Assembly (NCBI GenBank): GCA_907163375.1
Contig: CAJQUW010005234.1
Span: 346,501 to 410,500, forward strand
Direction of reading: 5' to 3'
Source: Prostheceraeus crozeri
Taxonomy: Eukaryota; Platyhelminthes; Polycladida; Euryleptidae
DNA length: 64,000 bases
This document shows positions 11,625 to 21,286 of this stretch, piece by piece. Both the position numbers and the translations under genes were made by a program. The stretch's first letter is position 1. The number at the start of each line of letters is the position of its first letter. The notes beneath the pieces were generated by a model. That model saw only the letters and a program-made list of their open reading frames with translations, had not been told where the DNA came from and searched no databases.

Positions 11625-12071
11625 TTATGGCATGTATTTCAAAAGGTCTTCATCGTCAATATCGTCCCAGAGTCTGGCTTCACATAGATAACAAAAACAG
11701 TTCACTTGCTTCAATCGTTCTTCTACCGCGAGCCTCACTTTGTCGATGTACTCCCACTCCGCCATAGTTCGTGGCTGGGAGTTAGGGGTGTACCATTCCC
11801 ATAATTGATGGAGGAATTTGGTGCTGGTGATCTCCATCACATCATCAGTATCGTACTGCAGATACTTCCACCTCACGGCTGTTAAATCGGGACACTCCTT
11901 CTCACATACACTCTCTTCGTCGTCCGCTGGTAATGTCAACTTTCTAATGTTGTCGAGTCGGTACACCTTCTCTACCTTCCCCTTCGTTGGAGCGTTTGGT
12001 GCAACGAGCGCCTTTGGTGATGAGCATGGAGAAGAGAATTTTGTGTTCGGTGTTGTCGGAGGGCTTGTCAT
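11625..12071 (-). CDS. Polinton protein of unknown function, 148 aa
   Basis: I do not recognise it. The first 35 residues are rich in Ser, Pro and Thr. The rest is acidic with a CFCYLCEARLW segment near the C-terminus that might bind metal. The reading frame is intact. It is divergent from the polymerase gene and shares the TATA-containing intergenic region at 12072-12363. A poly(A) signal for it overlaps the stop (TTTATT on the plus strand, 11620-11625). Confidence 0.55.
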   Translation of the reverse strand: MTSPPTTPNTKFSSPCSSPKALVAPNAPTKGKVEKVYRLDNIRKLTLPADDEESVCEKECPDLTAVRWKYLQYDTDDVMEITSTKFLHQLWEWYTPNSQPRTMAEWEYIDKVRLAVEERLKQVNCFCYLCEARLWDDIDDEDLLKYMP

Positions 12072-12168
12072 GTTGACTGTGAATAATGACTTTGAAATGT
12101 TTCCTAATTCTTAAGTATAAACAAGCAACCAATCAAAATCAACAGCCAATGAATGATGAGCATGAAAG

Positions 12169-12175
12169 TATATAT
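12169..12175. promoter_or_regulatory. Bidirectional TATA-like element between the 11625 gene and PolB
   Basis: TATATAT reads as a TATA box on both strands and sits between two divergent genes. It is about 100 bases from the minus-strand ATG at 12071 and 190 bases from the PolB ATG at 12364. A short inverted repeat GACAC..GTGTC (12182-12193) lies just downstream on the PolB side, followed by two imperfect ~45-base direct repeats (about 12210-12290). Confidence 0.45.
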
Positions 12176-12363
12176 GTAAAGTGACACTCGTGTCATTTCA
12201 CTCTGTTTTTGAGACGTATAAGTGAAGTGTTCTCTAGCGAATTCTGTTATTATCTGAGGCGTACAAGTGAACTGCTCTCTCGTGAATTCCAAATTTTAGA
12301 CGTATTATTTGAGTGAAGTCTCTATCTTGTTGAAGTATCAACCTTAAACTTGATTTCGTTGAA

Positions 12364-15300
12364 ATGGTAAGTTGAAAATTTCCTCACTCATCTCCCTCAA
12401 ACGTGTGGTTAATAGCATCTTCATCAATTTCAGGCATCAACTTCATCACCAACGCCCTCCCTTCTCGAGGAAAGTTTAGAGTTGTTGAGTCAAGGTAGGT
12501 TGTAACAATACACTGAGACTTTAACAGAGATGAAAGAATGATTTCTCTTTCAGGTGATACCAGCCCCATCTCGAGCGAGTCGGACAACAACAGCGACTCC
12601 ATGTCAACATTGTCGCGGGAATGCAACGATCGGGAATGTGCTGACTGTGGACACATCTTCACGAGGAAGCGTGATCTCGCCCGACACATCAAGCGAGGTG
12701 TTTGTAGACCTAAGTCAGCATCAATCTCCGAAGGTGGGGATAATTCTGTTAACGATGTCTCCTTTTCTTGCGATTTATGCATCACATAAATGCATATCTT
12801 TTGAGTCACATTTTGAACTATCTTCACATAGACTTCGACATACACACAGTGACGATAGTTATACTAACAGCACCTCCTATATCCGACTCTCTGAAGTGTC
12901 GATAAATAATTTAGTGAGGAACTACCAGATGGAATCCTCAGAAACCATTACTGACTTTGAAGAATGGTTTGATCAAAATTCATCTTTGATTGGTGCGCTC
13001 TTCAACAATTTAGTCAATTTTAGAATGAAGGCGCTCATCTATCTCAAAATAAAATATGCAAAAATCGATCACCATACTGGTCAAATAGTAGAGAGGTTGG
13101 AGTTTCACATACCCTTCTCTCCTGCAACCGAAGTTGTAGACTGCGAGTCTTGGATAAATTTTCATATCCAAGGGTTAAAATTAAACATAGATAAATTTAA
13201 CGAGCGTGATAGTGGTCTCGTTTTTGATGGTATTGAGACCGCCATGATTAAAATCACTGTATTGGAGAACTACTCTGGACGAGGCTCCTTTAAACTTCCG
13301 AAAAATTTAAAAATTAAGCAGCAGTCATTTCTGTAGATTGCAAATCGCAATGTTTTAAGTATGCCGTCCTCTCCATTCTCCACTATAATGATGTACAATA
13401 TAGCCGATACCGTAAGAGTAAGTATCAACAGTGGGAGAATGAATTAAAGTTTGATGACTGCAATAGTGAAGATATGAAAATTAAAGATATAGAAAAATTT
13501 GAAAAATTGAACACCATCAAAATAGTTCTCCATGTTTGGGAAAAGGGATTGAAGGGTGTCCGCTACAACTCGCGTTCGAGTTGTTATGATCACGTTGTCA
13601 ACCTTTTATTAGCAAGACAGGATGATAGTGAGGAATGGCACTACTGCGGTATTCCCAAAATTTCTCGCTTATACCACCACTTAAGAAATTCTAGCTCATC
13701 AGAGGCATTCGCAACTTTAGGAGTAAAAATAGATTTGAAACTCATTACGAATGGTGTAAGCGAGGTAAACTACAAATGGAGCGCATGCCCAAAGATAAGG
13801 AGTTTTCATATAGAGAGAATGGCGATGAGATAAGTCCTCTTCGTGTCATCTATGCTGACATCGAATGCTATATCGATGATAACACCCATCGAGCAGCAGC
13901 CATTTCCTGCTATGAAGTATGGCATGACCATTTCCAAAATAGAAAAATAAAATGCACGTCTGGCAAGGTGTGGATTGTATTTACCAATTCCTACAATTCC
14001 TCGAACAGGCTGTAAAATTTCAACAAAAGTATGATGGTGAACTCTATCGCAGATCATTGCATATGACAGCAGATGATCAAGCAAAATTTGATAGTTGCAA
14101 CGTTTGCCTCAAATGTAGGAAAACATTTGATGATGATAAGATTAAGAATGCGCGCGACCATGATCACATCACTGGTAAATTTAGAAACGCACTATGTTCA
14201 AAATGCAATTTTTCACTTAGGATGAAACGGCGTACATTACCCGTCATTTTCCATAATTTCAAGGGCTACGACAGCCATATGATAACAAAGGGAGGTTTAG
14301 GTCAAATGAAAGAGTGGAAGCTTGATGTAATAGCACAAACGAGAGAGAAGTTTATGACCATGACAGCAAAAGTGCCTGTTGATAAAACTAAAGAAAATAA
14401 GACGGTCTATTTTGATATAAAATTTTTAGATTCCTACCAATTTATGACTGCATCACTGGCCTCTCTCGTACAAAATCTAAAGTCTCTTCCACTAACACAA
14501 AATCTTAAGAAAAAATATCCAAATCTAACCGATGAAGTCATCACACGGAAAGGAGTCTTTCCATATGCATATTTTGATGCGATTAATAAACTCGGCGAGA
14601 CTTCTCTTCCGCCCATAGATAAATTTAAAAATGATTTGACCGGCGCAGAATGTAAGACCGAAGACTATGATCATGCACAAGATGCATGGATAAAATTTGA
14701 CTGCCATACATTTGGCGAATATACGATTGCCTATCTCAAGTTAGATGTATTTTTGCTGGCTGATGTATTTCAGGAGTTTCGACGAGTGGCATTAGAAGAA
14801 GATAAGTTAGATCCCGTCCACTTTGTCAGTCTGCCAGCCATGTCATTTAAGTCTGTTTTTAAAATGACTGGTGAGACCATTCATCTCTTACAAGATCCAT
14901 AGATGTATAATTCATTTGAGCCAGGAATTCGCGGTGGTCTCACATTTGTAAATAAACATAGGTTAAAATCAAAATTAGTAGGCAATGATCAGACTCATCT
15001 TAAGTATTATGACCAAAATAATTTATATGGTAGTTCACTATCCAAACCACTCCCTCACTCTGAGTTTAGCTGGTTAGATGATAGTGAAATTCAGCACCTC
15101 TCCAACCCTTCTAACATGCTAGCAATTCCAGATGAAGGTGATTGGGTATATTATTTTGAGATAGATCTAATCTATCCAAATAATATTAAACATAAAACCG
15201 TAGATTTTCCACTCGCACCCGAATCAGGTGAAGTGACCAAAGATATGTTTTCCGACTTTATGAACCAATTTCATAAAGATTTAGAATCATGCAGTCAACC

Positions 15301-16360
15301 CGACTATAAGCCTTCCCGCAAACTTTTACTCACCCAATATGATAAGGAAAACTATCTAGTTCACTTTAGCATCTTAAAATTTTATTTAGAAATGGGTACG
15401 ATTTTAAAAAGAGTTCACCGCATTATTAAATTCAGACAGAAAGCCTTCCTCAAACCATATATTGATAGCAACAGCCAGAAACGTGCACTAGCCCAAAATA
15501 ATTTTGAAAAGGATTTTTATAAGTATAAGAATAATAGTCTATTTGGTATGACGATGGAGGATGTTAGAAAACGTGTAAACTATAAACTAGTCAATGATGT
15601 TACAAAATTTAAAAAATTGGTCTCATCACCTCTATTCATCGATAGAGACATTATCGATGAGGACCTTGTAGGTGTTAAAATGATAAAATCTGAAGTTGAG
15701 TTGTGCAAGCCCATCTATATTGGCCAAGCTGTACTAGATTACTCTAAGATTGAAATGTACCAACTCTTTTATAAAATACTAAAACCATGTCCTCTCGTAA
15801 AAGAGGTTCGTTTGTTGGGTGGTGATACAGATAGTTTCTTCTTAGGTATTACCACTCAAAAAGATTTAAATTTCAATGAAGTAGGAAAATCTTTAGAAAG
15901 ATATTTTGATACATCAAATTATCCTACTGATCACCCACTCTACTCCATCAAAAATAAGGCAAAACTTGGCTGCTTTAAGGATGAGACAGCAGGGAAGGAA
16001 ATAGATGAAATGATTCTCCTCCGCCCAAAAATGTACAGTATGAAATTAAAGGATAGCGACGATAGTATTAAGCGTGCTAAAGGCATATCAAGATCATTGG
16101 TCTCTAACATGAAACATAAAAATTTCAGGGAAGCCTATAGAAATAAAAATATAACGTTTGTCAATATGACAATCTTAAAATCTAAGTCGCATGAGATCAA
16201 AACTCATACTTTTAGGAAACGGGCGCTTTCAGCATGGGAGGATAAGAAGTGCTGGTTAGAAAATAACATATCTCTTCCACATGGACATCCTGACACAAAC
16301 ATACCACCACCCAAAAGAATTAAACTCACACTACCACATTCAGGAGACGTCTTAGCATAA
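12364..16360 (+). pseudogene. POLB: Protein-primed DNA polymerase B of the Polinton, broken
   Basis: Replicative polymerase that would copy the element from its ends with a terminal protein primer. The start codon is followed at once by an intron (12367-12433) and then a second one (12495-12553); both have GT/AG ends and keep phase. Next come two C2H2-like zinc fingers (12640-12850). The exonuclease motifs are YADIEC (13851-13868), NFKGYD (14254-14272) and YLKLD (14732-14746). The polymerase motifs are D..NLYG (15011-15031), NNSLFGMT and GDTDS (15821-15835); motif B has Met where Lys is usual. Breaks: frameshifts near 12785, 13335, 13720 and 13945, and an in-frame TAG at 14900-14902. AATAAA follows at 16516-16521. 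Confidence 0.92.
12367..12433 (+). other. Intron directly after the PolB start codon
   Basis: GTAAGT follows the ATG without any other coding base. The acceptor is a pyrimidine-rich CAATTTCAG, and the next exon opens GCATCAACT. The second intron, 12495-12553, is similar in size (59 bp). Confidence 0.65.
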
Positions 16361-16663
16361 TCATCCTTAACTTAGTATTTTCATGTTGATTTCTGTAGAT
16401 AAACATTGCTGTTTTATGTATCGCATGAGATCGTTTCTTCCTTGTGAATATATGCCTACAGTCAGCCCATTCCCCCTATATCTGTGAAAAGACTTTTTCA
16501 TATACATATTTTTATTTCAATAAACATATCACAATGACTTCACTTTGTTTTATAAATATCACTTTGTTTTCCGAAACACTAAAGTTACGAGGGATTTAGT
16601 ATCTTTCACATGGATGCACTCATGTAGACCATTTGTAATTTTGATAGAAATAGAGGGTATAGT

Positions 16664-18110
16664 TTATTTGATAACAGGATGGTAGAAAATAGGTTGAAAC
16701 ATCTTCTCGACTATTCCATATAAAGCATCCTTATAATGAATGAAATCACGTAAAATGTGTTCTTTTTCCTCGCCAACCGAAATAGGTAGAATCAAATCAC
16801 TTTGAATGTAAAGGTGTTGTTCATGTTTATCAAGTGTCATTGGTGTTTCTATACCAATCGTATGCGCAGCAGTAAACATATTTTGTAGCATTGAAAAACC
16901 AAAGAGTTTTTTTCAAATTTTTACTCAATTGACATTGAATGTCATCACCCAGTTTCAGAACAACGCGTTGATTTTCAATTGAAAACGAAATGCGGTGTGT
17001 CTTTACATCATATTTACTTTTCATCACATGCTTCAACTTCTGTTGTATATAAGGATTTACTACATGAATGAAGCTTTCAACTGTATGATATAGACGCGGC
17101 ATTATATTGATAGCAACTTTAGATTCTTGATAAGACTGGTAAATTTTCTTGATGCGATCACCATAGATGTCCACCCACCATTCATCATTAACTGAATCAG
17201 CTTTAGTGTGATATTCATGAGAAGCATACACCAGACCGCTTCCAATAATAGGTGTATAATGTCTTACAAAATGACGCAAGGTTGGAGAGAAATAAACTGT
17301 AAGTTTGTCATTATATTTCTGAATAACCAACTTATTTTTGTCCGCCATAATTTTCTCTCCATACTTCTTACCCACAGTCTCATTCCATCGTTTTACTAAC
17401 TCAATAAGTGATAAAGGTTGAACACCACGCTTTTTCAAAATGATGCGTTCTTCGCATTCTACAACATCTTCATTAAATATTTTAAATTTATAATGAAATT
17501 TGTTGATTCGATTTGAATAAACTTTTTTAACATTTGCAGTAGCAATTGACGTTAGATGTAGTCCATGGCCAAAACCGAGATGTGGATAGAATTCATTATC
17601 CAACCTCAGTGTAAGACCTTTAGTAAAAGAATGAAAGCGAAGGAACCGTCTCCCACTCCAATGATAGATAGTAAACTCATAAACTTTCTGATCCTTATTC
17701 TTCATGTTGGAAGTATTACCACTGTTGAATGCCTTAATAATTTTCTCATTCCCAAATGGACCATAATAATCTGATTTTATCTGAATCCATTCATAGTTCC
17801 ACTTTCCATCTGACGTTAAATTGTATGGGAACTGGAATGCATTATTCATCGTTATTCCATCATGGGTGCGAGGAGTCAATATCATTTCTTCCAAATCATT
17901 CACATTCTGAATATTGCTATCATAGCAAATACTAGAAACGCCAACCTCCCATTCACCTTCTAAATGTAGTGGACGATTTAATTCTACTCGATAGTCTGAT
18001 GATTTATTTTTGGGAAATTTATCCATAGAAGCATTACTGGGTAAGTGGATTAGAAACGAGTCCTTATTTTCACTTTCCATATTATTCACATTGGAAAAAT
18101 ATATTAGCAT
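16664..18110 (-). pseudogene. Large Polinton protein A, frameshifted (paralog of 18120-19517)
   Basis: Probably a virion-associated protein of the Polinton, but its role is not established from sequence. The N-terminal block (about residues 18-62) reads FLIHLPSNAS...F..N then LEGEWEVGV. The same pattern opens the next gene upstream, so the two are paralogs. The 426-codon frame (18110-16830) runs off into another frame at a run of seven A on the coding strand (16908-16914). The frame that ends at 16664 continues the protein by about 80 residues. A single-base homopolymer change, real or a sequencing error, explains this. An alternative start is the ATG at 18080. It is convergent with PolB. Confidence 0.7.
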
Positions 18111-18119
18111 ACTTTTGCA

Positions 18120-19517
18120 TTAACTCTTCATTCGGAAATGGAGTGTGATACTTGTCACAGCATCTTTATGAAAAGGAATCAACGCACCAGCATCGTCATA
18201 AATTGCAATATCAATTTGTGGGATGTAGTTTGATTTCAGCTTTGTATAATGCACTTTCTTGAAAGTATGCTCAGATAAAATACTGCAGCATTTTGGCTGG
18301 TATGGTATCATTGCTAGCAATGGAGCTTCAACATCTCCCACATGTACATCTTCACCAATATTGGAATATATCTGAAAATAGTTAATACGACGTGATAGCG
18401 ACATGTCTGCGCTAGCTTTGGTTACAGTACCACTTTTAAAGATATTTTGATCAAAACCCAAAATGACCATTAGAGTTTTATCCATAATTAGTTCAATACC
18501 TTTTCCACTTATAGTGAGAGACAAAATACCTTCTTTTTCAGATAATGAAATTTGTTGCTCATTAATCACTTCATTTAAATAATCTACAACCAATTTAACT
18601 GAAGTAATAATGCGAGGCATCAACACTCTTGTTTCATGTAAGATACCACCTAAAGGCTTTACAAACTTTCTGTATAAAGATACGGTCCATTCTGTATCAA
18701 ATTGATTTGACCTTTCACATGGTAAATGTTGCATATCAAATTTTCCATGAACAGCTGCAGAACGATGTCGAAAGAACTGATGAAAATCTTTTGAACAAAC
18801 TAATACTAGATCATCATCATTTAATTTACTTATTGCAATATGATTAGATGATTTGATATAAGTCAATGTTGCCACTTGTTTACCATCAACTCGAAGGAGA
18901 TAATTAAATTTCTTCAATAATGTTTCAGGAGTCATGTTTGTCTTTCTTGGCTTAATCACAATCTTCTTCACCAACGTCTTCTCATTTCTTGGAATAAGAT
19001 CTACGTAATAAGCTTCCTCTCGATATATTAACTGTTTATGACCCTTTGGGTGGTAATTAACGTTATAATTATCATAGCTTGTTAAGGCGCTAGCGAGGTA
19101 ACCTAAATCATTTCTTAAACTTGGACTTAAACCAACAATCCAATCTTTCTCAACTACATGATGTACATAATTATGATCATCATTGTGCGGAATAAATTGG
19201 ACAATATGTTTACACGCTTTATTCAGGAAATCAGATATAAACTTTTTACATGATAAGAGATCTTTCTTTGGCCACTGTGGAATGTATACTCGGCAGCCCT
19301 TTTCACATTGGTAAGCAGCTGTGCGTCTCATATTAATAGTCATCACCTCATGATCAAAAGTATAGACACAGTTGCTATGAACAAGTTGAGTGACACCCAC
19401 TTCCCACTTTCCATTTAGCTGTTGTGTATGATCAATGGGAGTAGAAAAGAGTGCGGCTCGATTACTAGCAAATCTATTTGCGGCCGCATTGCTAAGCAAA
19501 ATATGATAAAACGACAT
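18120..19517 (-). CDS. Large Polinton protein B, 465 aa
   Basis: Intact frame. The N-terminus (SFYHILLSNAA...LNGKWEVGV) matches the pattern of the neighbouring paralog. The C-terminus has a block (IDIAIYDDAGALIPFHKDA, then TLHFRMKS) that I associate with conserved large Polinton proteins of PY type, possibly minor capsid or penton components. This is inference from pattern, not a demonstrated role. Its stop is nine bases from the ATG of the downstream paralog, suggesting co-transcription. Its ATG is only 35 bases from the ATG of the divergent gene at 19553. Confidence 0.7.
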   Translation of the reverse strand: MSFYHILLSNAAANRFASNRAALFSTPIDHTQQLNGKWEVGVTQLVHSNCVYTFDHEVMTINMRRTAAYQCEKGCRVYIPQWPKKDLLSCKKFISDFLNKACKHIVQFIPHNDDHNYVHHVVEKDWIVGLSPSLRNDLGYLASALTSYDNYNVNYHPKGHKQLIYREEAYYVDLIPRNEKTLVKKIVIKPRKTNMTPETLLKKFNYLLRVDGKQVATLTYIKSSNHIAISKLNDDDLVLVCSKDFHQFFRHRSAAVHGKFDMQHLPCERSNQFDTEWTVSLYRKFVKPLGGILHETRVLMPRIITSVKLVVDYLNEVINEQQISLSEKEGILSLTISGKGIELIMDKTLMVILGFDQNIFKSGTVTKASADMSLSRRINYFQIYSNIGEDVHVGDVEAPLLAMIPYQPKCCSILSEHTFKKVHYTKLKSNYIPQIDIAIYDDAGALIPFHKDAVTSITLHFRMKS

Positions 19518-19552
19518 TTTGATATTGCTGATCTCCGGCTTTGCATAACATC

Positions 19553-19909
19553 ATGAAGACTTGGATTTTGGACTCTCTACAATATATCAGAGTTGATCGT
19601 AATGGAAACGTACATTTCAAAAATTCTCATGGTCATACATCAAGAGGTATTACATTAACATGGCGACAATTTGTCAACCTCAATGATATCATGAGGGATT
19701 TGGAATATTTTGAAACATTAAGATTCATCTCCTTGGGTGATCAAGTTTGGCTTCAACATTACAGAAATGAAATTCAAATCTGCCATTCTCATTCCGCAAG
19801 CTGTTTCTCATTTCGCAAATACAATTGGGAGAAGTATAGAAGATACATACATCGCTCCATCATGACATTTATTCGTCGTGAGTTCATCGCCCTACTATGC
19901 AAATCTTAA
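19553..19909 (+). CDS. PC4-like Polinton protein, 118 aa
   Basis: Paralog of the N-terminal part of the next gene. Shared pattern: a LDSLQ.I opening, a strand turn NGNVHFK.S.G, then RGITLTWRQF..LN.IM.DL, then SLGD.VWL, and WEKYRR near the end. The GITLT...F..LN segment resembles the GISL..EQW..L region of the transcription coactivator PC4/p15, an ssDNA-binding protein. The resemblance is short and I hold it as a hypothesis. I chose the ATG at 19553. It stands alone without the TBP-like half found next door and probably arose by tandem duplication. There are 22 bases to the next ATG. Confidence 0.6.
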   Translation: MKTWILDSLQYIRVDRNGNVHFKNSHGHTSRGITLTWRQFVNLNDIMRDLEYFETLRFISLGDQVWLQHYRNEIQICHSHSASCFSFRKYNWEKYRRYIHRSIMTFIRREFIALLCKS

Positions 19910-19931
19910 TCAGACATGACTGCCACGCACC

Positions 19932-20798
19932 ATGAGTTGGAAATTAGATTCCCTACAACGTATTGAAACGGATCATGATCGAAACGTCTATTTCAAAGAT
20001 TCAACTGGAAATGTGAGAAGAGAGTTTGCTTTATCTTATCGTCATTTTCAATCTCTAAATCATATCATGAAGGATTTGAAATACTTCTATATGAAAAGAC
20101 ATTCACGTATTGGAAATCGCATCTGGTTGCGCGTCAACAAACGGCGAATTCAACTCTATCATTCCCAACTCCATATTAACTTCACATTTCATCAAGGTAG
20201 TTGGGAAAAGTATAAAAGGAAGGTACCCGCTCAATTTACTCATTTTTTCATCATGAAGCGCCATCGCTACACCATTGTCAACATTCTCCGTCGCTTCAGA
20301 CTCTACACCAAAATCGATCTCACAACATTACACCAACACCTTCCAAACAGCAAGTATTACCCGGGCCGACCTCAAATGTTAATGGTGAAGATGAACAATT
20401 CACGGAATCTTCAACTCTTCCCAAATGGGACTGTACAGATTCTCGGCACCCTTTCTCATTCATTGGCGCAGTCAATGCGCTTAGAGCTACAGAGACTACT
20501 ACGTCGGATATGGAAGAGGGAGAGGTGTGTGATGTCGAATCTGACTGTGGACAATATGGTGATCTCTACTCAATTGAGTGAAAGTGTATCATTTTTGAAG
20601 ATTCGTACCAGCAGTTACAATTTGTGTTTTGAACCCGAACATTTTCCTGCAGCTCTCATTAGTTGTTGGTTACCTGTGCATGTTGCAATCTTTCATAATA
20701 GTAAAGTGATCATTACTGGACTAAAATCTCATGTACAAGCAAATGTGATCCTAGACTATCTCATCGAGTATGTACGTACCCAGCGGATTGTAAAATAA
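19932..20798 (+). CDS. TBP-like protein with PC4-like N-terminus, 288 aa
   Basis: Likely promoter-recognition factor. Residues 1-100 repeat the PC4-like pattern of the preceding gene. Residues 113-193 and 203-282 are two related halves, as in the saddle of the TATA-binding protein. Half 1 has VNI, then KIDLTTL...N..YYPGR, then LQLFPNGTVQILG. Half 2 has DNMVIS, then FEPEHFPAALI, then VAIFHNSKVIITG. Known TBP features kept by my alignment: both DNA-contacting Asn (N117, N208; yeast N69, N159) and three of four DNA-kinking Phe (F163, F238, F254; yeast F116, F190, F207). The fourth (yeast F99) is P147. The frame is intact, and AATAAA overlaps its end at about 20794. I know of no earlier Polinton example. 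Confidence 0.82.
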   Translation: MSWKLDSLQRIETDHDRNVYFKDSTGNVRREFALSYRHFQSLNHIMKDLKYFYMKRHSRIGNRIWLRVNKRRIQLYHSQLHINFTFHQGSWEKYKRKVPAQFTHFFIMKRHRYTIVNILRRFRLYTKIDLTTLHQHLPNSKYYPGRPQMLMVKMNNSRNLQLFPNGTVQILGTLSHSLAQSMRLELQRLLRRIWKRERCVMSNLTVDNMVISTQLSESVSFLKIRTSSYNLCFEPEHFPAALISCWLPVHVAIFHNSKVIITGLKSHVQANVILDYLIEYVRTQRIVK

Positions 20799-20824
20799 AA
20801 AACAATTTTTCCAACATGATGTTT

Positions 20825-21286
20825 TTATTTCAAATCATGATAGAACTTACAAATCATTTTTTCATTAGAGGATGGATTACATGAAAAGTTTTGAATAACA
20901 GATACAAATCGAGATACATGTAAACGTTTTAAGATGAAGTACAGTACAAAAGCACCACACGTTGATGAAAGTGGATGTTGTAGTATGCGTTCATTTCGCT
21001 GATATTGACGCGTATGTTTTCTCAACCACTGCTGTGTTGGTATGTTTGGAGGTTGAGCAAGAGAGTCAAATAGTTCACCACGTCGGTCTTCTCCAATAAA
21101 GATCGCTTTCCAATGCTCACTGCCTAAATTCTGCGAATGAGTGTTTAGCACAATAAAGATGGGATAGTGATTTACTGCAGGTGGTAAGGTATCGAGCGAA
21201 TAGACATTATCGAAAGCTTTCAACGTCGCTTCGTCTGCATTACGCTGTACTTTAGTTTTAATATCGTCAGCAGTCAACCAACTCAT
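20825..21286 (-). CDS. PRO: Adenain-type cysteine protease
   Basis: Maturation protease that cleaves virion precursors in Polintons and adenoviruses. The triad is visible: H58 in SEHWKA, D74 in GELFDS and C110 in SSTCGAF, with oxyanion Gln Q103. The length of 153 aa is short but usual for Polinton copies. Its ATG overlaps the stop of the capsid gene by one base (TAATG), so both likely come from one transcript. A reverse-strand poly(A) signal lies at the stop (about 20822-20828), overlapping that of the convergent TBP-like gene. Confidence 0.9.
   Translation of the reverse strand: MSWLTADDIKTKVQRNADEATLKAFDNVYSLDTLPPAVNHYPIFIVLNTHSQNLGSEHWKAIFIGEDRRGELFDSLAQPPNIPTQQWLRKHTRQYQRNERILQHPLSSTCGAFVLYFILKRLHVSRFVSVIQNFSCNPSSNEKMICKFYHDLK

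Noticed and set aside
12384-12845. 153-codon minus-strand frame
   Set aside because: It lies antisense to the first exons and zinc fingers of PolB, which have clear motifs and splice sites.
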